Source: Lentzea tibetensis
GTDB taxonomy: Bacteria; Actinomycetota; Actinomycetes; Mycobacteriales; Pseudonocardiaceae
Direction: 5' to 3'
NCBI RefSeq assembly: GCF_007845675.1
Contig: NZ_VOBR01000008.1
Location: forward strand, 186,001 to 250,000
DNA length: 64,000 nucleotides
The notes under the pieces were generated by a model. That model ran no database searches, was not told the DNA's origin, and saw nothing but the letters and a program-made list of their open reading frames with translations. Positions 1-8,148 of this stretch are shown here, piece after piece. Every line of letters starts with the position of its first letter. Position 1 is the first letter of the stretch. The position numbers were made by a program, and so were the translations under genes.

Positions 1-489
1 AGCAGCAAGCTTCTCAGCCACAGCACTTCCGATATGGCCAGCTCCAACAATGAGTACACGTTTTCCTGCGAGAGTATCAGCGTCGAACCGGCGATGAGCC
101 CACGTATGTTCGTCCTGAAACCGCACCAACGCTGGCCAATGACGCAATTGAGCCAGAATCGCTGACAGCACCCACTCGGACACCGAACTAGCGTGCCCAC
201 CTCGCGCGCTCGCCAATGTCACATGATCGGGAACGTACGGCCTCCACTCGTCCACACCAGCAGATAGCAGTTGAACCATACGCAGCTTGGGCATCTGGTC
301 AACCAGCTCATACGGCCGATGACTCCCCCGGTACGGCGGCATCAAAATCTCAGCGGCAAGTTGCAACTCAGTGAGTGTCAAGTCATTCGGATCGTAGGTG
401 ACAACCTCAACACCTGGGATGGCAGAAAGATACTTGTGCCCCGCCTTATCATCAGCCTCGCCGCTAACAAGAATCCTTACCGCAGTCAC
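1..489 (-). CDS. D-2-hydroxyacid dehydrogenase family protein, N-terminal part (runs off the window)
   Basis: The first 163 codons are seen. They begin at a GTG at 489 with a GGAGG-like site about 13 nt upstream. The protein opens as a Rossmann-like substrate-binding half and reaches a dinucleotide-binding loop, VLIVGAGHIGSAVAEKL, just before the window edge. That order, with a segment close to LVQLLSAGVD ahead of the loop, is typical of D-isomer-specific 2-hydroxyacid dehydrogenases (phosphoglycerate/glyoxylate reductase family). The catalytic Arg, Glu and His lie outside the window. It sits 39 bp downstream of the GntR/P-loop gene on the same strand, so the two are probably co-transcribed as cargo of the first AICE. 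Substrate unknown; family call fairly secure. Confidence 0.75.
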   Translation of the reverse strand, partial: MTAVRILVSGEADDKAGHKYLSAIPGVEVVTYDPNDLTLTELQLAAEILMPPYRGSHRPYELVDQMPKLRMVQLLSAGVDEWRPYVPDHVTLASARGGHASSVSEWVLSAILAQLRHWPALVRFQDEHTWAHRRFDADTLAGKRVLIVGAGHIGSAVAEKLAA

Positions 490-528
490 GACCCTTACCG
501 CCCCTCCGTATCGACCCACAGCAACATA

Positions 529-1377
529 TCATCCCTGACTTACAACTCGGGAGACAAGATCGCGCGCCTGAGTTTGCAACGGGGCACCAGATGCACTGTT
601 GTCGATCGTCGCATGCGGAACTGGTGGACGAAATCCCACGTCGATCGAGTCGGTATAGCTGTCCCAGTTCTCAAGCTTATAGGAGTCTCGTGCAGCTCCG
701 CGTTGACGGATGTATGTGTGCATCGTGTCCACGTCACAATGAACCCATACGAAGGTAATTTTCGCGTTCATTGCAGCACAGGTGGCCTGCAACCTGTTGA
801 GCCAAGCAACATCCTTGAACTCTTTCATAAAAGGCGCAGTGACGATCGCACTGTTCCCGCACTGCACGTTCTCAGTCATTGCGTGAATTAGAGCCTCATA
901 CTCACGTGGGCGAATGCGTGAGACATAATCATCAGACTCGCGATCGTGAGGCGAACAGCCAAGAAGCTCAAGCGCCGCTTCGACTACCGGACGCGTCAAA
1001 GTGTCCTTGTCGAGGATTGCCCACCCGGTTTCACGTGCAAGGACGCGACCAAGCTCGGTCTTTCCGCTGCCCGCATAGCCGCCGACGAGGAGGACATGGG
1101 GCGATTCCGTGCGCACTTCGGTGTGCTCAGCTTGTTCAGGGGCGTTCACGACTCGTCCTGCACGAGGCTTGGTGACGACCACACCGTCAGCTACGAGCGT
1201 CTTCATCGCTTCGTTGATCGTGAACACACTCACGTCAAACCGCTCGGCCAGCTCGCGCGTAGACGGCAACGGCTGGCCGTCACGCAGCACGCCTGCCGCG
1301 ATCTGGTTGCGGATGTTCTTAGCCACCTGCTGATGCAGGGACTCCGCTCGCGAGACGCGAGGGCTCTTGCCGGGCAT
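529..1377 (-). CDS. GntR-type winged helix fused to a P-loop kinase-like domain
   Basis: This 282-aa protein has two parts. Residues about 8-75 are a GntR winged helix (QVAKNIRNQIAAGVL, LPSTRELAERFDVS, then a DGVVVTKPRAGRVV wing). Residues about 90-282 are a P-loop NTPase with Walker A GGYAGSGKTELGR, resembling small-molecule kinases of the AAA_33/zeta-toxin type. The start chosen is ATG 1377, preceded by GGAGG at 4 nt; an in-frame start at 1482 would add 35 poorly conserved residues. GntR proteins usually carry an effector-binding domain, so here the NTPase could act as sensor or be a separate enzyme. It is divergent from the AICE operon at 1562 and upstream of a dehydrogenase. Domain calls are seen; the regulatory role is inferred. 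Confidence 0.8.
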   Translation of the reverse strand: MPGKSPRVSRAESLHQQVAKNIRNQIAAGVLRDGQPLPSTRELAERFDVSVFTINEAMKTLVADGVVVTKPRAGRVVNAPEQAEHTEVRTESPHVLLVGGYAGSGKTELGRVLARETGWAILDKDTLTRPVVEAALELLGCSPHDRESDDYVSRIRPREYEALIHAMTENVQCGNSAIVTAPFMKEFKDVAWLNRLQATCAAMNAKITFVWVHCDVDTMHTYIRQRGAARDSYKLENWDSYTDSIDVGFRPPVPHATIDNSASGAPLQTQARDLVSRVVSQG

Positions 1378-1486
1378 GCGACCTCCGGTGCGCTCGTCCT
1401 GGCCAGGATCATACCAGTGGCCTAACAGGCGCATATCAGCGTCTGTGCAGGTAGAGGAGGTTTTTGGGAAAGTTTTGCCCATTCAG

Positions 1487-1515
1487 TTGACCTGTATTCC
1501 TAACAACTGTTAGCT
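1487..1515 (+). promoter_or_regulatory. Candidate promoter of the first AICE operon, with small palindrome
   Basis: TTGACC at 1487-1492 and TTAGCT at 1510-1515 are 17 bp apart, a good fit to a housekeeping-sigma promoter reading rightward into the gene at 1562. The -10 overlaps the palindrome CTAACAACTGTTAG (1500-1513), a plausible operator for the divergent GntR protein. Confidence 0.5.
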
Positions 1516-1561
1516 TCCTCTCATCGCCGATGTGGCGCCGGACACATGAGAGGGACACCCG

Positions 1562-1804
1562 ATGCACTCGCAGGAAGAGAGTCAGAACTGGTTCAGCCCG
1601 GACGGGCTGACCGCTGACGAGATCAGGTGGATGTTCGCCGACAGGCTCGCCGAAGAGGCGCCCCGTCCGACCAGTGCGTTGCTGGACGGTTCGGCTCTGG
1701 CGCAGCGGGAGCGGCGCGAGGCCAAGCGGCTGCTCAGCAGCACGGTGCGCGTTCTGCGCGTCCGCAGCATCACCTCCGCACCGACTGGGACGGAGGCCGC
1801 CTGA
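1562..1804 (+). CDS. Small AICE hypothetical protein, first gene of the transfer operon
   Basis: An 80-aa acidic-to-basic protein of no family I recognise. It starts at ATG 1562 about 7 nt after a GAGAGGG site, and its TGA overlaps the ATG of the next gene (TGATG). The N-terminal half contains an LTADEIRWMFADRL helix, and the C-terminal half is rich in Arg and Ala. First position in a tightly overlapping AICE operon suggests a role in transfer or control, but nothing in the sequence shows which. Confidence 0.6.
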   Translation: MHSQEESQNWFSPDGLTADEIRWMFADRLAEEAPRPTSALLDGSALAQRERREAKRLLSSTVRVLRVRSITSAPTGTEAA

Positions 1805-2625
1805 TGCTCACGATCACCCACCCTGGCCGCGTTCACCTCGCGCTTGACCTCGCGCACGGTCACGTCGAGGTCCACGTGGAAGACACCCGCAAGCACGCCG
1901 AGGTCACGCTCACGCCGATGCTGGACAGCGACACCACGGCCGCGCGGCTCATCGCCGACGCCCTGGTCACCGAGACCGGCGACCAGCTCTCGGTGACGGT
2001 GCCCCGCCCGAGCACTCCCTACAGCAGCGCGACCGTGATCCAGCCTGGTCGTGTCGTAGTCCAGACGTTCAGCGGAGTGGTCTTCGGCACCAACATCGTC
2101 AACGGCCGCGTGATCAGCGGCACGGACACGGCCGTTGTCCAGACCGGTGGCGGCGTCCGCATCGTTGCTCGCCTGCCGCTCGGCTCCACGCTGGCCGTGG
2201 TCTCCGAGACCGCGCCCGTGGTCGCTACCGGACATCTGCGCAGCCTGCGGTTCCACTCCCTGTCCGGTGATCTGACCGCGCACAGCGTCGACAACCTGGA
2301 CGTCGACACCACGTCCGGTTACGTCAGCGTGGCTTACGCAGGGCTCACCCTCGTGCACAGCGTCTCCGGTGACGTCGAGGTGGGCGAGGCGTTCGACGTC
2401 CTGGTGAGCACGACGTCCGGCGACGTCGACGTCGCCGAGCTGGTCAACACCGCACGGGTGCGCACGGTGTCCGGAGACATCTCGGTGCACGCGGTCCAAC
2501 CATCCAGTGTGGACGCCAACTCGGTGTCCGGGGACATCAGCCTCAACTCGGGTCCTGGTGTGCTGATCACGAGCAGGACCCGCACGGTGTCCGGCCGCGT
2601 GCGCAACCGCGCGGGGCGTGCGTGA
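1804..2625 (+). CDS. DUF4097-like beta-strand repeat protein
   Basis: A 273-aa protein with no signal peptide or membrane segment. From about residue 150 it is built of short repeated beta units ending in VSGDI/VSGDV/TTSGDV (for example HSVSGDVEVGEAF, STTSGDVDVAEL, VRTVSGDISVHA), the pattern of the DUF4097 single-stranded beta-helix family. Such proteins are often exported or envelope-linked, but this one looks cytoplasmic. The ATG overlaps the stop of the preceding gene, so it is probably translationally coupled. Its role in the element is unknown; the repeat fold is a confident inference. Confidence 0.75.
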   Translation: MLTITHPGRVHLALDLAHGHVEVHVEDTRKHAEVTLTPMLDSDTTAARLIADALVTETGDQLSVTVPRPSTPYSSATVIQPGRVVVQTFSGVVFGTNIVNGRVISGTDTAVVQTGGGVRIVARLPLGSTLAVVSETAPVVATGHLRSLRFHSLSGDLTAHSVDNLDVDTTSGYVSVAYAGLTLVHSVSGDVEVGEAFDVLVSTTSGDVDVAELVNTARVRTVSGDISVHAVQPSSVDANSVSGDISLNSGPGVLITSRTRTVSGRVRNRAGRA

Positions 2626-3056
2626 TGGCGGGCAAGACGTTCCCGTGGGTGCGGGCACAGGTGCCGTGGGCTACCGGGTGGCAGTTCACTCGAGGCACGC
2701 ATGACGGGTTGCCGCTGCTGTCCTACGACTGCGCCCCGCGCGACAAGCTCGCCACGTTCCGGCAGTTACGGGCGAAGGACCTGCGCCCCAACGGAAACGA
2801 CCCGGTCGCGGTGCTCTACGGACGGCACAACCGGTCCGGCGTGACGTGGTTCGCGTCGCTGTACCTGATCGCGACCGCCGCACCGGTCCGGCCGATGACT
2901 CCCGCCAAGTGGACCGCGCTGGCCAAGGCCAACCTCGCGCGCCGGATCTGTGCCGACTGCGGCCACGACCGCCTCTACGTCGTGCCGACCAGCACCCGCC
3001 AGTGCTGGACCTGCTTCGAGGCCAGCGAAAACCACGAGATGACGGAGGCCGCGTGA
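2625..3056 (+). CDS. Zinc-finger AICE accessory protein (RRQRL-motif type)
   Basis: A 143-aa protein with a C-terminal four-cysteine zinc knuckle, CADCG...CWTC (residues about 108-131). It has an FRQLRA stretch near residue 44 like that in the small RRQRL-motif zinc-binding proteins common in actinomycete integrative elements. The ATG at 2625 shares its A with the preceding TGA; a GTG one codon earlier is possible. The next gene again overlaps its stop. Likely a DNA- or protein-binding accessory factor of transfer, but that is inference. Confidence 0.65.
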   Translation: MAGKTFPWVRAQVPWATGWQFTRGTHDGLPLLSYDCAPRDKLATFRQLRAKDLRPNGNDPVAVLYGRHNRSGVTWFASLYLIATAAPVRPMTPAKWTALAKANLARRICADCGHDRLYVVPTSTRQCWTCFEASENHEMTEAA

Positions 3057-3163
3057 TGAACACGCAACGCCGTCTGATCGCCCCGAACCGGCGCACTCCC
3101 GCCAAGAAGTCGACGCCGGTCCGGGTCTCCAACACCCATCAGATGAGTCAGGAGATCACCAGC

Positions 3164-3493
3164 ATGTCCGACAGGACAGCACAGGACCAGACGGCCCCCC
3201 GGCACAACACTCGGATCGCCGTCGCCGTACTCAGCTTGGTCGTGCTCGTGGCCGGGTGCGGCCCGGCAACCGGTCCAGGCATCGCCCCGCAAGAGACCAC
3301 CGCCATCCCACCGCGCACTGTGGACGAGGTGTGGGGCGAGAACGTCACCGTCGATGGGCACAACGTCCCGTACTTCTCCGCCAAGTGCGACGCCAACAAC
3401 GAGCCGTACGACGTCAAGCCCCCGTACGACCTCACCGCCAAGGCCGCTGCGCGCAGGGTCTGCAAAGACGGCGAAGCGGAGGCCGGGCGATGA
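3164..3493 (+). CDS. Small predicted lipoprotein of the AICE transfer operon
   Basis: A 109-aa product with a charged N-terminus, a hydrophobic core and a lipobox LVAGC (Cys about residue 32), followed by a Gly/Pro linker and a short soluble domain with two further cysteines. The ATG at 3164 has AGGAG 10 nt upstream. The frame is open back to an ATG at 3056 that overlaps the previous stop, which would add 36 basic residues in front of the signal. The lipoprotein signal suggests it is tethered outside the membrane, perhaps at the mating surface. No family recognised. Confidence 0.6.
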   Translation: MSDRTAQDQTAPRHNTRIAVAVLSLVVLVAGCGPATGPGIAPQETTAIPPRTVDEVWGENVTVDGHNVPYFSAKCDANNEPYDVKPPYDLTAKAAARRVCKDGEAEAGR

Positions 3494-3813
3494 GCATCGT
3501 CGACAAGATCGAGCCGTGGATGCTGGTCGTCCTCGCGCTGAGCGTGCTGGTTCTCATCGCCGCAGTACGCGGCGGGGCCAAGGCCGCGCGGAAGACCCGC
3601 GAGGTGTCCCGCATGGGTGGCAACACCGTGCGGACGTTGCTGACCACGGCCGCGATCGGCGGGGCTCAGTGGCTGATCATCGCGAACGCCACCGACCCAC
3701 GGGTGACCGCTGCCGCTCTGGCCGTGCCCGCGTTCGTCACCGCTGCACTGATCGTGCGGGCTCTCACTGTCACCACCACCGAGCACGCACACACCAAGGG
3801 GGGCAAGCGATGA
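3490..3813 (+). CDS. Small membrane protein of the AICE transfer operon
   Basis: A 107-aa protein with three hydrophobic stretches: residues about 10-27 (MLVVLALSVLVLIAAV), 50-67 and 72-90. A basic loop (KAARKTREVSR) follows the first. Its ATG overlaps the preceding TGA and its own stop overlaps the next ATG. Small multi-pass proteins of this kind accompany the Spd (spread) and Tra functions of actinomycete plasmids and AICEs. I cannot match it to a named family. Confidence 0.6.
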   Translation: MSIVDKIEPWMLVVLALSVLVLIAAVRGGAKAARKTREVSRMGGNTVRTLLTTAAIGGAQWLIIANATDPRVTAAALAVPAFVTAALIVRALTVTTTEHAHTKGGKR

Positions 3814-4646
3814 CCAGCGCGTATCCGATCGAGATCGACACGCTCACCGAGCGGGTCAAGGCCCGTGCGATCGAGCTGGGTCAGGTCCCCTCCCGCAACA
3901 GGATCAAGACCGAGTTCAAGGTGGGCGCACCGAAGGCGAGCGCCGTGCTCGCTGCGCTGGAGGCGGCCGGATTCGACCCCACCCATCGCGACGCGGACGA
4001 GGTCGAAAGCCCGCGTCGGCTGCATTCGGTTCCGGCCACTGAGGTCGAGGACGCCGAGACCGTCGCAGTGGTCGACGCGGGTCCGGTCGCGGTGGTCGAG
4101 GTCGAGCCGATGACGGCCGCGACCGAGGTCACTGAGGTTGTGGACCCGGTCCCCGCTGTGGTCGATGCGGCCGAGGTTGCCGACGATGTGCCCGCGTCGG
4201 CGCCGGTCAAGCGGGTCCGGTCGTGGCCGCTGCTGTTGCTCGCCGCAGGCGCGTTCGTAGCCATCTGGGGCGGCTGGGTGGGGCTGGGTGAGCTGACCGG
4301 GTTCGGTCCGATCCGGTTGTTGCCCGGTATCGCGGACGGGTTCGTCATCAACTCCGCGATCACTCTGCCGATCGGTGTCGAGGCCTACGCCGCGTACGCA
4401 CTGCGGGTCTGGTTGTCCGGTGGCACCCGCTCGGTCAAGGCTCGCCGGTTCGCCCGCTGGTCTGCCATCGGCTCGCTCGTGCTCGGCGCGGCCGGACAGG
4501 TCGCCTACCACCTGATGGTCGCGGCCGGCGTCACCTCCGCCCCGTGGTGGATCACCACGTTCGTGTCCTGCCTGCCCGTGGTCGTACTCGGCTGCGGCGC
4601 GGCGCTGACTCACCTTCTGCACGACGAGACGGAGGCGCAGCGATGA
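3810..4646 (+). CDS. Membrane protein with N-terminal helix-turn-helix (Spd/DUF2637-like)
   Basis: A 278-aa protein. Residues about 10-55 (ERVKARAIELGQVPSRNRIK...GAPKASAVLAALEAAG) look like a compact winged helix. Residues 60-130 are an acidic Val/Glu-rich linker. Residues about 135-270 hold four membrane segments (WPLLLLAAGAFVAIWGGWVG and three more), as in DUF2637/Spd-type proteins of actinomycete conjugative elements, which are thought to help spread the element within the recipient mycelium. Start and stop both overlap neighbours by 4 bp. Family is a good guess; the spreading function is from family knowledge. Confidence 0.65.
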   Translation: MTSAYPIEIDTLTERVKARAIELGQVPSRNRIKTEFKVGAPKASAVLAALEAAGFDPTHRDADEVESPRRLHSVPATEVEDAETVAVVDAGPVAVVEVEPMTAATEVTEVVDPVPAVVDAAEVADDVPASAPVKRVRSWPLLLLAAGAFVAIWGGWVGLGELTGFGPIRLLPGIADGFVINSAITLPIGVEAYAAYALRVWLSGGTRSVKARRFARWSAIGSLVLGAAGQVAYHLMVAAGVTSAPWWITTFVSCLPVVVLGCGAALTHLLHDETEAQR

Positions 4647-6883
4647 GCACCCCCACCAAGCTCGGCACGCCCGACCCGGACCGCGACGACTCCGACAACG
4701 TCGTACCCCTGCGCCGCACCGTGACCAGCGAAGACACCACCGAGGTCACCGCGGCTTCCACCTCCAGCACCGAGATCGAGCGCAAGGTGTTCGACGGCGA
4801 GCTCGTCACGCCGCTGGACAGCGCCGCGCTGGACCGTCGCCTGTCCGCTCAGCGGGTGCGAGATGCGGGCGGTCAGGTCGTGCGGGTCCTCCGCACCTCG
4901 GACCAGACGGCGCGGCTGCGCTACCGGGTCAGGCAGTCGCCCCGCGACGCTCGGACGCTGGTCTGGTACTCGCTGCGCGGTCACTGGCGGTTCGTGGTCA
5001 AGGGGTGGACCTGGGCCACCTACGGCGACTTGCGTGCCGACGTGCGTGCCGCTCGGCTCGCTGGAGATGTCGAGGCGCGCCGTGCCGCTCAGGAGATGAT
5101 CCGGGCGGACGCGCATGCCCGGTGGACGCGGCTCGCGATGGTGCTGCGCCGTCTGTTGGTGACGGCCGCCGTGGTCGCGCCGATCGCCCTCGCGCTCGTC
5201 ATCGCAGGCGCGCTGTTCGAGCGCTCGGAGATGTGGGAGTGGCTCGCCTCGGTCTACGGCGTGCTCGACATCGTCGGCGCGGTACTCAGCACCGTGTGGT
5301 CTGTGGCGCTGTTCGTGGTCCCTGCGGGTGTGCTGGTCGCGTCGGTGTTCGAGGGTCGTGACCGCAAGCCCGGTGCGGGTTTCCTCGTGCAGCCCAACAG
5401 GGACGACAACGACTCCTATGTGGACGAGCGGATGATCTCGCAGGCGCTGGCGCACCTCGGGGTCGCTCCGCTGGACAAGTTCTTCAAGTCCGGTGGTCAG
5501 CTCGTCTACTCGGTCCCGGCCCGTGTGGACGGTGATGGCACCTACGCACAGGTTCGCCTGCCGATGGGTGTCACGGCAGACATGGTTGCGGGGCAACGGA
5601 AGAAGCTCGCCGCGAACCTCGGTCGTGCGTCACTGGAGACGTGGCCGACCGAGGGTAGCGAAGACGGCATCCTCGATCTGTGGGTGGCCGACAAGGGCAA
5701 GCTCGGTCGCGGCGCTGGTGACTGGCCGCTGTTGCATGACGGTCAGGTGGACCTGTTCGAGGGCGTGCCGTTCGGCCTGACGCAGCGCGGAATGCTGATC
5801 AACGCACCGCTGTTCGAGGCGAACTGGTTGGTCGGTGGCCGCCCCGGTCAGGGCAAGTCGGCCGCGTTGCGCACGGCGATGCTCGGTGCCGCGCTCGATC
5901 CGACCGCCGAGCTGTGGGCGTTCGTGATGGGTGAGTCGCCGGACTTCGACCCGTTCCGGCCGCGCCTCACGCGCTACGCGATGGGCATGGACGACAGCGT
6001 GGCGGAGGCCGCGTTGCAGGCCCTGCGCGACATGCTCGCCGAGATGGAGCGACGCGGAAAGGTGTTGGGGGAGATGGGAACCCCGAAGACCTCGCGCAAA
6101 CTCGCCGACAAGCGCGGCGTCGGCCTGCACCCGCTGGTCTGCGCGATCGACGAGGTCCACGAGCTGTTCCAGCACCCCACCTACGGTGAGGAAGCGGGCA
6201 AGCTCGCTATCCGGCTGATCAAGCGCGGCCGCAAGTACGGCGTGATCCTGCTGTTGGCGACGCAGTCGCCTACCAAGGACTCGATCCCGCGTGAGGTCAC
6301 CCGCAACATCTCGGTCGGCGTCGCATTCGCTGTCGCCGACCACGTCGCCAACGACGGTCTTCTCGGTGCTGGCAAGTACAAGCAGGGCATCCGCGCGACT
6401 GACCTGCGGATGAAGACCGACCGGGGCACGGCCGTCGCGGTTGGACTGACGGACAACGTGTTCGAGCTGGTCCGGGTGTTCTACATCGCGTTCGAGGACG
6501 GCCGCGACGACGTCACCCCCGTGATCACGCGGGCGATGCAGCTCATCGCCGACGCGGGACGCGACGTCCCGGTTGCCGACGATGTCGACGCCGCGCCGGA
6601 GCTGGTCGACCACCTCGCCGATATCGCGACCGTGCTGCGTGAGGACAAGCGCGTCCGCACTCAGGTGCTGCTCGGTCGGCTCGTCGAACACCGCCCCGAC
6701 GAGTACGAGGGCTGGACGTTCCAGGACCTCAAGAGCGCGCTCGCCGACGCGGGTGTGGAGGTCGCGAAGTCCAACGGGCACAGCGTCGTGCGCGCGGACG
6801 ACATCGCCACAGCTATCACCGAGCGTGACGACGTGGCGGCTGATGTCGAGGACTTCGACCGCGACGAGGACGCGGGGAAGTGA
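4643..6883 (+). CDS. TraB-type FtsK/SpoIIIE DNA translocase
   Basis: A 746-aa protein. After about 90 soluble residues comes a membrane region (about 165-240, with LLVTAAVVAPIALALVIAGA and a second pair). The motor domain has Walker A GRPGQGKSA (about 399-407), Walker B VCAIDEVHE (about 499-507) and the sensor-like LLATQSP. A winged-helix-like tail follows (VLLGRLVEHRPDEYEGW). This is the arrangement of TraB/TraSA proteins, septal FtsK-like motors that pump double-stranded DNA between hyphae without a relaxase. It is the last gene of the overlapping operon begun at 1562, and an inverted repeat follows it. Family assignment is strong. Confidence 0.9.
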   Translation: MSTPTKLGTPDPDRDDSDNVVPLRRTVTSEDTTEVTAASTSSTEIERKVFDGELVTPLDSAALDRRLSAQRVRDAGGQVVRVLRTSDQTARLRYRVRQSPRDARTLVWYSLRGHWRFVVKGWTWATYGDLRADVRAARLAGDVEARRAAQEMIRADAHARWTRLAMVLRRLLVTAAVVAPIALALVIAGALFERSEMWEWLASVYGVLDIVGAVLSTVWSVALFVVPAGVLVASVFEGRDRKPGAGFLVQPNRDDNDSYVDERMISQALAHLGVAPLDKFFKSGGQLVYSVPARVDGDGTYAQVRLPMGVTADMVAGQRKKLAANLGRASLETWPTEGSEDGILDLWVADKGKLGRGAGDWPLLHDGQVDLFEGVPFGLTQRGMLINAPLFEANWLVGGRPGQGKSAALRTAMLGAALDPTAELWAFVMGESPDFDPFRPRLTRYAMGMDDSVAEAALQALRDMLAEMERRGKVLGEMGTPKTSRKLADKRGVGLHPLVCAIDEVHELFQHPTYGEEAGKLAIRLIKRGRKYGVILLLATQSPTKDSIPREVTRNISVGVAFAVADHVANDGLLGAGKYKQGIRATDLRMKTDRGTAVAVGLTDNVFELVRVFYIAFEDGRDDVTPVITRAMQLIADAGRDVPVADDVDAAPELVDHLADIATVLREDKRVRTQVLLGRLVEHRPDEYEGWTFQDLKSALADAGVEVAKSNGHSVVRADDIATAITERDDVAADVEDFDRDEDAGK

Positions 6884-6891
6884 TCCACGGG

Positions 6892-6949
6892 AGGTCAGGG
6901 AGGCGGGGAAACTTCCCCACCCGCTTCCCTGCCCCCGCTTCCCTGACCT
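6892..6949. repeat. 17-bp near-perfect inverted repeat between transfer and replication genes
   Basis: Arms at 6892-6908 and 6933-6949 match with one G/T difference (AGGTCAGGGAGGCGGGG against AGGTCAGGGAAGCGGGG on the other strand). The 24-nt loop contains a third partial copy (CCCGCTTCCCT, 6920-6930). It could be the terminator of the transfer operon or part of the replication origin serving the prim-pol module just downstream. The rest of 6950-7137 is pyrimidine-rich with no gene seen. Confidence 0.6.
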
Positions 6950-7137
6950 GACCAGCGCGGACAGCCGACAGGGAACCGCGGTAACCGCAACCGGCTGACC
7001 TCGAAGAACGACCCAAATCGAGGGTCTTCGACCCGCTCACCCTCTTCCCTCCCTGCCCTGTCGGCACCCGTTCCGGGTGGCCGTCACGGCACCCCCTTGC
7101 CTTCCTACGAACACACACAGTCACCAGGAGATGTGAG

Positions 7138-8148
7138 ATGAACAGCGCCTCACTGGACCGCAACAGGCTGATGTTCCACGCGCTGGAGGCCGCAGAGATG
7201 GGCTTCCACGTGTTCCCTCTGCGCCCTGGTACCAAGCGTCCCGCGCTGCACAGCGAGACGCGGTGCCCGCGTACCAGCGTGTGCCGTGATGGTCACCAGA
7301 AGCCGGAGCAGCGCGCCACGACCGACGCGAATGTGATCCGGCAGTGCTGGGCGGCTGGAGCGTTCAACATCGGTATTGCCACCGGACCGAGCGGGCTGGT
7401 CGTGATCGACCTCGACACCCGCAAGTCACCCGAGGACGTGCCTCCACAGAGCTGGAGCCGGGAGGGGGTGCGCGACGGGCATGACGTGTTCACCATCGTC
7501 TGCGCGGACGCGGGTGAGCCCGTTCCGTGGGAGACACGGACCATCCGCACCGCGCGAGGCGGGACGCATCTGTACTTCCGTGAGCCGTCCGCTGTGGAAC
7601 TGCGCAACACCGAGGGCGAGCACGGCAACGGACTCGGCTGGAAAGTCGACACCCGCGCGCACGGTGGCTACGTCGTCGCGCCCGGTTCGATCACCCCGGA
7701 CGGCGAGTATTGGCTGACCGAGGACGTCGCGCCTGCCGAACTGCCCATCTGGTTGGTCCAGGCCCTCACTCCCAAGCCGCGTACGGCCGTCTCAGCGCCT
7801 GTTGTAGTGGCCGCTGAGCAGTTGCCGGGCTACGTCACGGCCGCACTGAACGGTGAGTGCGACAAGGTTTCTGCGGCGCAACCAGGCACGCACGACATGA
7901 CCGCGTTCGTCGCTGGAATCGCACTCGGTCAGCTCGTCGGTGCCGGGCTGCTCCCCTCGGCTACAGCAGAGGCGCGTCTCGTCGCAGCGGCAGCGCACAT
8001 GATCAGTGACAGGTGCGACTGCACCGAAGCGAAGGTGCGCCGCAGCATCCAGAACGGCATCCGTGCGGGAGCGTCCCGCCCGCGACGTGTGCCGGCCGAA
8101 TCGGTCGCGACGACCGCGCCCCTGTTCGCCGAGCGGGGTGCGGCATGA
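7138..8148 (+). CDS. Bifunctional DNA primase/polymerase (prim-pol)
   Basis: A 336-aa replication protein of the AEP prim-pol family. The catalytic DxD is in VIDLD (D91, D93). The conserved RTARGGTHLYF strand, GWKVDTRAHGGYVVAPGS and the C-terminal helical region are all visible. ATG 7138 is preceded by AGGAG at 7 nt. With the overlapping DUF3631 ATPase it forms the replication module of the element, in place of the RepSA initiator used by the second AICE in this window. It probably primes and starts copying of the excised circle. Well supported. Confidence 0.9.
   Translation: MNSASLDRNRLMFHALEAAEMGFHVFPLRPGTKRPALHSETRCPRTSVCRDGHQKPEQRATTDANVIRQCWAAGAFNIGIATGPSGLVVIDLDTRKSPEDVPPQSWSREGVRDGHDVFTIVCADAGEPVPWETRTIRTARGGTHLYFREPSAVELRNTEGEHGNGLGWKVDTRAHGGYVVAPGSITPDGEYWLTEDVAPAELPIWLVQALTPKPRTAVSAPVVVAAEQLPGYVTAALNGECDKVSAAQPGTHDMTAFVAGIALGQLVGAGLLPSATAEARLVAAAAHMISDRCDCTEAKVRRSIQNGIRAGASRPRRVPAESVATTAPLFAERGAA

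Noticed and set aside
271-891. Plus-strand 206-codon frame near the left edge
   Set aside because: Antisense to the dehydrogenase and GntR/P-loop genes, with no ribosome-binding site or recognisable domain.
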